A DNA stretch of 64,000 nucleotides from Spinacia oleracea (Eukaryota > Streptophyta > Magnoliopsida > Caryophyllales > Amaranthaceae), in assembly GCF_020520425.1 (NCBI RefSeq), contig NC_079492.1, positions 103,637,157 to 103,701,156 of the forward strand, read 5' to 3'. Positions 55,848 to 64,000 of the stretch are shown piece by piece. The notes beneath the pieces were generated by a model. That model was not told the origin of the DNA. It saw only the letters and a program-made list of their open reading frames with translations, and made no database searches. How positions within the stretch are numbered: the first letter of the stretch is position 1; the number at the start of each line of letters is the position of its first letter. The position numbers were made by a program, and so were the translations under genes.

Positions 55848-58493
55848 TGTAATACCCCGAATTTTTAAAACTCGATTAATTATGCTTAATTATTTTTATT
55901 TAGCTTAAATCGTTTTAAATCCTAATTTCAAACTTTATTTTAATTTAACGAAGTTTTATTTCGTTTGGAATTTTAATATTGTCACACGATTTTTTTTTTT
56001 TAGATTATATAATTTAATCTTATATGTACGAGCTTAACGACATTTTTTAAATCTTAATTATTTTCGGATTTCTAATAATTTCGAAACGTTCTTATTTTAT
56101 TTGAAAATTTAATTTAATTTTTCGTTAAGCGATATTTTTTTTATAAAGAATTATTTTAAAACTTGATTTTAATAAACATTTCTATTTTTATAAATTTCTG
56201 AAAATTACAACAATTTCTGAATTTTTGCCTAATATTGTGAAATTACGAAAATGCCCTCAAGGAACCAAAAATTCACTTTTTCCCTCTTCCCTTGCTCTCC
56301 ACGTATAAACCAAGAAGGAAATTTCCTTCGCTCCTTCCCTCAATTCTGTCCAAGTTCAACCCCTTGGACCCCAAGTAAACTTTTCAATATTGATATACAA
56401 ATTGCATTTCCATTTCAGGAAATTCAACATCAGACAATCAAAAACAAATTCTGATTTTCAATTCTCCTCCTCCTCTCTGCTTCGAACCAACAAACACCAC
56501 CATCACCACCAGCAACCACGTCCCAGAACCACCACCACGCCCCACCATACTTCCCCCTGCTCTCCTCCTCCTCCCGCGCATTCCCCTGCCTCCCCCCCTT
56601 CTTCGCCCCTGCCGCACCACCCAGCCACGCAAACGCCGCAACTGACCGCCGCACCACCTTCTAAACTCACCTTCGCCCCAAAATCCCCGGCAACCTCCCT
56701 CCCTCCTCCCAACACCGCCCAGAAAACGCCCCCTCAACTCCCCTATTTTTCGCCTCTTTCGCACTCCCTACTCCTTCCCTTGACCGTCGCACCGCTGCAA
56801 ACCACCCACCATCATTTCCGCCTTCACCGGCGCAGCCTTGCGACACCGAACCACCCAGCCCGCCACCCCAATCTCTCTCCTCCCTTTCCTCTGTTCGTGC
56901 ACCCCCCCCCCCTCTGACTTCTCGTGTTTTCCATTTCCCAGAAAACCATAATCAATTAAGTTTCAATTTGAAACTTAATTGATTCTCCTCAAACCCATAA
57001 TCAGTTGGGCCCTATTTCATTTGGGCTTTTGGGTGAGTTAAAGCTAATTGTATTTTCAGATTTTCAGATTTTCTAAATTTTCATGTTTTAATGATTTTTA
57101 TTATATAACTATTTACTAATGAAATGATTTATTATTTTTTTCAGGTTTAATTATCGATTTTACTAAAAATAAACTACGAGCTTGAATTAACAAAAACAGA
57201 ATTTAAATAATATTTTCATGAAAACCGATTTATGAAAGATAAATTAATATTTCAATTAAAATTTCGATTAATAATATTTTCATTAAATTACGAAATTATG
57301 CTTTTATTAAAATTCGTTACTTATAAATGACTTCTTATAAAACATATTATTTATAAGATGTTGATTTTAAATTATACTAATTCAATAAATTAATATTCTG
57401 AAAGAAATCGAACTTGGAGCTCAGGAAGAACGATCCATCAAACAGGAAGGATAAAAATCGCGGTTGAGGTAACGGCTATTGCTAGTACCCGCAATCCCCT
57501 TATAAATGTATTATGAAATTATGACGTTATGATTGGATTTATGAATTAAATGTTTTGACATGTTTTATGGATTGTGGGAATGAATTATGATTTGTTTGAA
57601 TTATTCTTTCTAATATGATTTGATTGAGTTTTCTCATAAAATGATGTTTATATGATGCCTTGAATGAAATGTTGTTTTACGGATCCCAGGATCTAAATGA
57701 TGTTTTATGATATTAAATGAGTTATGATATTTCAACTGAAATACAAGCCAAGGCTTAATAAAATTACATACAACATGATAAATGAAAGTGAAAGACCTGG
57801 TTTGTCTGGCGGTATATAAACTACCATCTTCCTATCTACCGGTCATGCATGCACCACGGACACCTGTCCACCCATGGATTACGAGCCCAGGCTCCCATGG
57901 TTTATGAGCCCAGGCTCAAGGCCCAGGCCCCATGTTACGATGAGCCCAGGCTCTTATGGGCCCAGGCCCAGTGGAGAATTCCTTCACGGTTCGTACGTGC
58001 CGACAACTAGCATGTTAATTAAAAGTTTATGAATGATGTTTTCATTAAAAGATTATGAATGAATTGAATATGATGTTTTATTAAATGTCTTACTTATTCT
58101 ATTCTCCCTGTGTTATTAAATAAAATGAGTTGAAATGAATTTACGTTTCTAGGGTAGTCGTTACTGAGTCTTCGGCTCACCGTTTTATTTTCCATTTTAG
58201 GTACTGCGGGGATCGATGGAAACGAGTAGAGGCGAGGAATTTCACTTTAATAAAATTCACCTAGTTTATGCTTAAAGTTATAATAGTTTAATTAAAGACT
58301 TTTAGTACGTTATGTACTTTTATTTTGAGAATATAGAGGATTATTATATTAAATTGGAGGTTTTTATGGCTTATGTATGATGTTGCCTTGTAATTTCCAA
58401 GACGGAATTACGACAGGTAATTACCCGACCAAATTAGGTTAATTCTGCTGCTTATTATGCTTTAATAAGTGATTTAGAGGTCGGGGCGTTACA
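55848..58493 (+). repeat. E5 3' LTR
   Basis: 2646 bp partner of 50113-52766. Confidence 0.95.
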
Positions 58494-61400
58494 TTGAATT
58501 TGAAGATTTTATTTTTCGAAAACTGAGGACCTGCGTGGTTAGTGACGCAGACCCCGCCCGCTGAAGGTAGGCGAGCCTGTTTTTTGTTTTTTGAAGAATT
58601 TATTTTCTTTCGAGGGATGCTCGGATTTAGTTGCAACCTGAATGTGGGTTGACAACGTGCTTAGACGGACCATTGTCTCGTGGTCATCATCTTTCATGGT
58701 TTTGAGCTAGTCTTTACGGCTCAATTTTTCCACTACTTGGGTCCTTGATTAGGGGACTATGTATAAGTATCAACGGCGACCTTTGTCTTGAGGTCGTAAT
58801 CCGGTTTTATCTTTTGAGGTTATCCAAACACGGGACTTCGTACAACGTAGTTTGGGAATATTGTTTTAACTTTGCATACTCTTTTTTGAAATATATATTT
58901 TCTTTCGAGCCCCCAAGCATTCGTGCTTGATGGTCATTTCTTGTCAAAGAGATTCATTGGGGATACGCATTTTGTGATGTCCTTGATTATGTTTGGGATT
59001 GTGCTCGTAAGTGCGAGCGATCTTTGTAGTGGTGTGCTACTCTTAACAAAGCCGTGAGGTGCGACTTTTAGTAAAGAAATCGGCAATTTTCAAGTCGAAT
59101 GGATACGGCAGGGCCCTATAGAAGTCAGAGCCTTTTCTGGGTCTGGGATTATTTTCGGTGCCCATGCCTGGGCGTTAAAGATTTCGGCGCCCAGCGCTGG
59201 GCGCTGAAAATGATTTCTGGCGAGGTTTCTTGATGACACAATTGGCCTCTTGTTCGTTCGTTTTCTTTTTTTCTTTTCGTCTAGAGATTCTTTTTTTTTT
59301 TGGAACGAACCGTTCATTTGAGATCACCGTGGATTGGTGAATAATTATTTCTCGAGAATATGTAGCCTAATAGTGGACCAGCGGTGTTTATTATTTCCTT
59401 ATTCGTTCGCCATTTTTTAGCTTAGAAAGATTGTGGGATTAATCTTCAACGCCCAAAGTCAGGCGTGGGATTTGGCGTCGGAGTTGATTATTGGGCAGAA
59501 ATGCCTCTTTTCCGCTCGCTTATTTCACTTGGAAATTCTACGTATTCTCTTCTCTTTTGTTTTTCTTTATTTTTGGAACGTAGAATTTTATTAGAGATCA
59601 CAATGAGCTGAGTGATCGTGATGATTTCTCGAGAAGCCGTAGCCGATTGGTGGACTACGGTGTTTGTCTCTTTGGGGCGCTTAAGTAAAGGAACTGTCGC
59701 TCTTAAGGCATGCAGTTATTGCAATAGTTGGGCGAGTCTATATGGCCCGAGGAACATACCTTGAGGCGTATATTTTTTATCGCTCGTATATATTTTTTCT
59801 TTTGAACGCGTTCGTGAATGTTCGATACTTAGAATGATGATATATATGTGCGAACGAGCGTTCATAGAATGGCCGTTGTGTGCGGTCCATTGCTTGAATC
59901 ATATTTTTTGAGCCACAACTGATTTTGAATAGTTTGCTTAGAAGCTTGATAGGGTTCAGGCCCATTCATGAAGTGGGCTCAAGTATCGTGCCCTTTCGAT
60001 TGTTCAAACATTTGCTTCGAGATTTTTTTATTTTGCTATGGTCGTTTCGTAGCTTGGAGCTCCCAAGTATGCATGTTGGGATGCTTCCTTTTGGCGTACG
60101 ATTTTTGTAGGTTCTTTCGAGAAAGATGCCTTGGGGTTCCGCTCATGTAGGTGCAAGCTATCCCTTCCGTGGTAGGTAATATTTTGCTACCTTTAATCCT
60201 TAATGTAGAAGTCGTGTGGCCCGCATTTTGAATTTGGGCGATAAGTAATCTTTGCCTCTTTTACACATGCTATCAGTCGTGCCTGCATTAGTGCAATATG
60301 CCTTACTCCTTTTTTTTAGACTTGTATCGTGGGACGGTTGAACTTATGGTGCGAAGTAGGCTTGTGTGGCCTAACGGCGTGTCTTAGAACATTCCTCCCG
60401 GTGTTGGGATATCATTATTATTTTTTTGCATTGGAGTACTTCATCACGTCTCGTTCAGGTGCTCGAACAAGTGTAGCACCTTCTGCGTGGGTGTGCACGG
60501 CTTATTACTTCGTTCGATGCGGGGATTCATAGATGTTTCTTTCTTGTTTTTATATCTCGGCAAAATTTGGCAAGCAGAGATATTCAGCGCCCAGGCTGGG
60601 GCGTTAAAGATATCGGCGCCCAGCTCTGGGCGTTTATCTCGACATTGGGCAGAATTTGACAGTTTTTATCCTTGCTTTTTCTTTCGCTTTTTCTTTGGAA
60701 CGACGTAGACTGTGTAACGGGCGCTTGTAGGGCGAGCGTTATGTGCAGTAGTTTGATCGGAGTTTTGGTGACTCGCGATTTTCAGTTACCCTTGTTAGTG
60801 GGGTGACTTTATATATTCTAAGTAGTGCTTAGAATTTGGGAGGGGTTCTAGCCATTCTAAGGTTCGTTTTACACGATCAAACCTTAGGATTGTGCCCCTA
60901 TGACGTGTGTATAGCATTTGCGTCGAGAATTTGCGATAAAATCATCATTTCGAGCATTTCTAGAGTGTTTTTCTCAAGCCTCCAATTGTAGCTACGGGAT
61001 GGGCTTGGTGCTATAATGCTTGGCATACGTTTTTATGCATTCATGGTGACATGGATTATGAATAGTTTGAACCAGACTCGTTTAGTGCGAGGTACGTTCG
61101 AGTAGTGATTTGCTACTTCTCTTGTAGATGTCGTATTGTGCAACATTGCCATGGTCAAGGTAGTCACATGTTGAAGTGTGCCTCGACCAAAAGCTAGGTG
61201 CCTTTCTTTACCCATAATCATATTTAGAAATCTCTTTGACTCACTTGCAACATCGAGATAAATGCATACTTAGCTTAAACCAACGACACTTTATTATGTT
61301 CGAAGAAGTCTTTGAAAATTATTTGAAATCCGAGTCCTACTGTGTACAATCCGATGTGTCCTAAGTAAGTTGACTTATAGAAGGGTTCGTACAGGATTAC

Positions 61401-64000
61401 ATGAGTGAATCAAAATACTGTTACGATTTTTGGAATGCTGTCTAAGGATTTGCTGGAAGCCAAGGTGCAGGCGTCAAGATATTACTTGTGCTTGTGTGGC
61501 ACATGCTTTGGGCTTTTAGGGCCATCTTTCCCAGAATTGCGGGAATATAAACCGTTTTTAAATTGACTTAGATTTACTTGGTGTATGTCTGCACAAAAGG
61601 TCAAGGTATACTTAGTTCTTTCCCTAGCTCTTTCATTTCAAATTTTTTTTTTAGCTCCCAGTTGCTATTATGTCTTCCCATTAATGATGCTTTCAGATTT
61701 CGATTTTAGATGCCCGTGTCATATGTCTGAGTAGGGTGAGCCTTGGTTAAGTCCAAGTCCTATTGACAATGTCTTATTTTTTTCAAAGGGGATTCGCAAG
61801 CATTTGAATTACCATGAACGGGTGCCCTGAGTTCGAAGGAACAATGGGGCGATGCCGTAGAACAATCCTCTTTATTGCAAGCTTACTGCCTTTACTACTT
61901 GTTGGCGATTATGACTGTGTCTAGTGGTGAAAGAAGGTCTTTAAGTGGGTTACTTTGCTTTAGGGAGGGTCAAGTCGAGTACCTTAGAGGTCATGGACGC
62001 TTGTGCTAGCCCCCATTCAATTGAGGCAAAGCGGTCTTTTGAGTATGGCTAAGTGCTTAGGAGTGTGAGTGCTCCTTCTGGCAAGGGTACGTGCCCTTAT
62101 TATTTTTCGATGTGTGCTCATTAATTTTGGCATCTTGATGACTTGGATTCTTCCTTTGACTTGAATTTTTCTTTCGACTTGGATTGCAAGTAATTAAATT
62201 TCAATAAAGGACTCTATTTTTTATTCTTGTTATTATGTAGGCTTTAACATTTTTGCAAATTGGTTGGACCGAATCATGGATTGCCTACGTATCCGCCTTA
62301 AATAGATTTAATTTGGAATCAGGTCTTGCGTAGTTCTTAGCCAGAAAATTGTTTCTTAGAATGCCAATTTTAAACAAGTACGTTCGAGTGGAGCCGTAAT
62401 GTTTGAAAATAGGGTGAAAAAAGTGTACGAAATTTTTGGAGCGCGCGTATTTTGCGTATTTTATACGAACTTCTACCCCCCAAGTGTTCGTTATTCTTCC
62501 GCATGTATATAGGAAAATATACGAACACTTTTAGGAATTGGGAGTTGGAAGCAAGAACGACGCACAGGGCTGGGCGCTATTATTTTCGGCGCCAAGGTCT
62601 GGGCGTTGAAAGTGTGTTCTGGGCTGCCGTTTTGCGCTCCTCCTTTTTGTTTCGTGCCAAATATTTGCGAATCTTTTTTGTGCGCTAAATGCTTCTTTTC
62701 CTTTTTTAAATGCTTCTTTTCTTTTCTTTGTGCGCTTTGCAAAGTTTTTTTTTTTGTTTTTTTTATTATTATTTAATTTTTTTTATTTTTTACGTTAAGC
62801 GTAGAACGTACTCTTCATTTGTTTTTTTTTATTCGTGACTCAAGACGGCTTGAAAGACGGGTCGAATGAGATAGGTATTATTCAAGCATGAGGATTACAT
62901 CTGCTAGGACTCACAATTTGCAGCCTCGTGCTAGTGTCATGAGTTTACATCAACCAAGGCCAATGAGTAGCATGGGGACGGCTCGAGGATGTATCCAAAC
63001 AAGTTATATGGTCATTATACTAATGGTGGTGTAAGAGCAGGTTTAGGGCTTTGGAAATAATGGGTATGACGCACGTGTCAATGGTCGTACGTGGTTTGCA
63101 GTTGACAACAAGTTCAGGAACAAGAGTCGAGGTAATGGTTTCTTGGGTTATGGAAATGAGAACATGGATGGGTTAAATGAGCTGAACAGGGGCCCCAGAG
63201 CGAAGGCGTCTAAGAACATAAGGACTGGAAAGGGTAGACATCGTAGAACTTTATGTAGTTTTTGTGGCATGATTTGGATTGGTTGACTCAATTCTTTTCC
63301 TTCGTTTGCTTGGGTAGATTCCGCACTTTGGGAGGTACGGGCTAACTCAATTCTTTCCCTTCGTTTACTTGGGTAAATTTCGCACTTTGGGGGGTACGGG
63401 CTAAGTACTTCATGGCTCGCTCTTTTCGCTCTCCCTTTTCTCTTTCTCTTTTTCCCTTTTGCTTGGGATTTCTCCCCAACATAAATCCTTCAAAAAATTT
63501 TATTTGGGCTAAAAGGTAGATGGTTGTGGTCTTTGAGTCACGAGGCGAGACTGAGTGAGCCTCGTTTGGTAGGCCTATAGTGGACCTTTAATTTTAGTAG
63601 GCCTAGGGTGGACCTTTAAATTGTCTTATTTTGCAAGCGTATTTAGTTGTTTCTTAACATGTGCAAGTAGCGTAGATTCGAAATGTTGTTTTTACCTTAT
63701 TGAAATTTAACGAAAGAATTACATCGAAAATAATTTTTTGTTTCTTCTCAGACTCCAGTTTCTGGGATTTAATTGGAAATTGTGATTTAGATTCGAACTT
63801 TCATAAATCTTTCTGATTATAACCCGTGTATGAATACAAGGAGGTGGCCTAGACTCAAAATAACGACGTGGCGTAAGCCTATAATACTTGACCAAGCAAC
63901 TCTCAGACTTAGGCTAATTGGACCATAACTTTTGTTGGTTGACACTTTAGATTTTAACCCTTGGGTGTTCATTTGTCATGCGCCATTTTGCTTAATGTTG
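58494..64000 (-). mobile_element. E4 internal region, part 2 (runs off the right edge)
   Basis: Starts with the E5 target copy TTGAA and resumes the interrupted repeat (CAGACCCCGCCCGCTGAAGG, 58550). About 5.5 kb with no ORF of substance on either strand. GC-rich GCGCCCAG..CTGGGCG modules recur at about 59150-59210, 60580-60635 and 62561-62612. Poly-T stretches occur at 59290-59299 and 62744-62790. A roughly 65-bp tandem pair (63290-63410) and a 27-bp pair containing TAGGCCTA..GTGGACCTTTAA (63571-63622) are present. By orientation, pol should lie beyond 64000, so this would be the long 3' non-coding part typical of Tat/Ogre-like elements. Confidence 0.6.
63290..63410 (+). repeat. tandem duplication of about 65 bp
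   Basis: Two adjacent copies of a unit with AACTCAATTCTTT..CCTTCGTTT, CTTGGGTA and GCACTTTGGG..GGTACGGGCTAA. Confidence 0.8.

Larger units (their letters stand above)
50113..58493 (+). mobile_element. E5: large non-autonomous gypsy-type element with 2.65-kb LTRs, nested in E4
   Basis: LTRs 50113-52766 and 55848-58493 start TGTAATACCCCGAA and end GGGGCGTTACA. Perfect target duplication TTGAA (50108-50112 and 58494-58498). PBS 52770-52782, PPT 55833-55847 (TAAGGGGGTAAGAA). The 3.1-kb interior has only gag relics of the chromovirus (Tekay/Del-like) style and no RT or integrase, which fits a LARD-like derivative. LTR length and TGTAATRCCCC start also recall Tekay/Del elements. Confidence 0.9.

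Overview
This is plant nuclear DNA, and most of it is nested, decayed LTR retrotransposons with a few host genes between them. The elements are plant-specific lineages: Tat/Retand-type and Athila-type Ty3/gypsy, Ty1/copia, a gag-only small LTR element, and an L1-type LINE with an RNase H tail. Host genes include a chloroplast PSB27 homologue with transit peptide and two COPT-type copper transporters. Repeat style and protein flavour suggest a Caryophyllales species of the Amaranthaceae/Chenopodiaceae type (spinach, beet or quinoa relatives). That assignment is inference from memory, not from a search.

Left block (1-30148) is a three-level nest. Element E1 is a Tat/Retand-like gypsy on the minus strand. 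Its gag-pro (6705-4642) and pol (about 4641-1365) are broken, and it carries an extra ORF on the opposite strand (1-812) whose upstream exon and the 3' LTR lie off the left edge. Its 5' LTR (6764-7065 plus 29740-30148) was split by E2, an Athila-type gypsy on the minus strand (7066-29739) with a long intact RT-RNase H-integrase frame and an Athila ORF-1-type env-position frame. E2's gag/protease was in turn split by E3, a copia-type element on the plus strand (16296-26593). E3 has almost identical LTRs and a perfect ATAAT target duplication, but its pol is rubble.

Middle block (30149-43900) holds the host genes: two tandem COPT/CTR copper transporters (30734-31216 and 31866-32243, plus), PSB27 (38824-39345, minus) and an unrecognised three-exon gene (40462-43350, minus). 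Between the COPT pair and PSB27 lie a SINE-like element, an old solo LTR related to E3 (E7), a 2.6 kb gag-only LTR element (E6) inserted in that solo LTR, and one further LTR with its primer-binding site (E8).

Right block (44835-64000): a degenerate LINE (minus, 44835-47775) is cut at its 5' side by E4, a large gypsy-like element whose LTR (47776-49269) and non-coding internal sequence run off the right edge. E4 is interrupted at 50113-58493 by E5, a non-autonomous element with 2.65 kb LTRs and a perfect TTGAA duplication.

No prokaryotic features, CRISPR, rRNA or tRNA genes were seen. The most interesting patterns are: GC-rich inverted-repeat modules placed just upstream of the TATA box in two unrelated gypsy LTR families and repeated inside the elements; a very young copia insertion with an already dead pol; the antisense spliced ORF of E1; a TR-GAG-like element; and a 63-bp triplication across the stop codon of a copper transporter with clustered GTAC motifs upstream.
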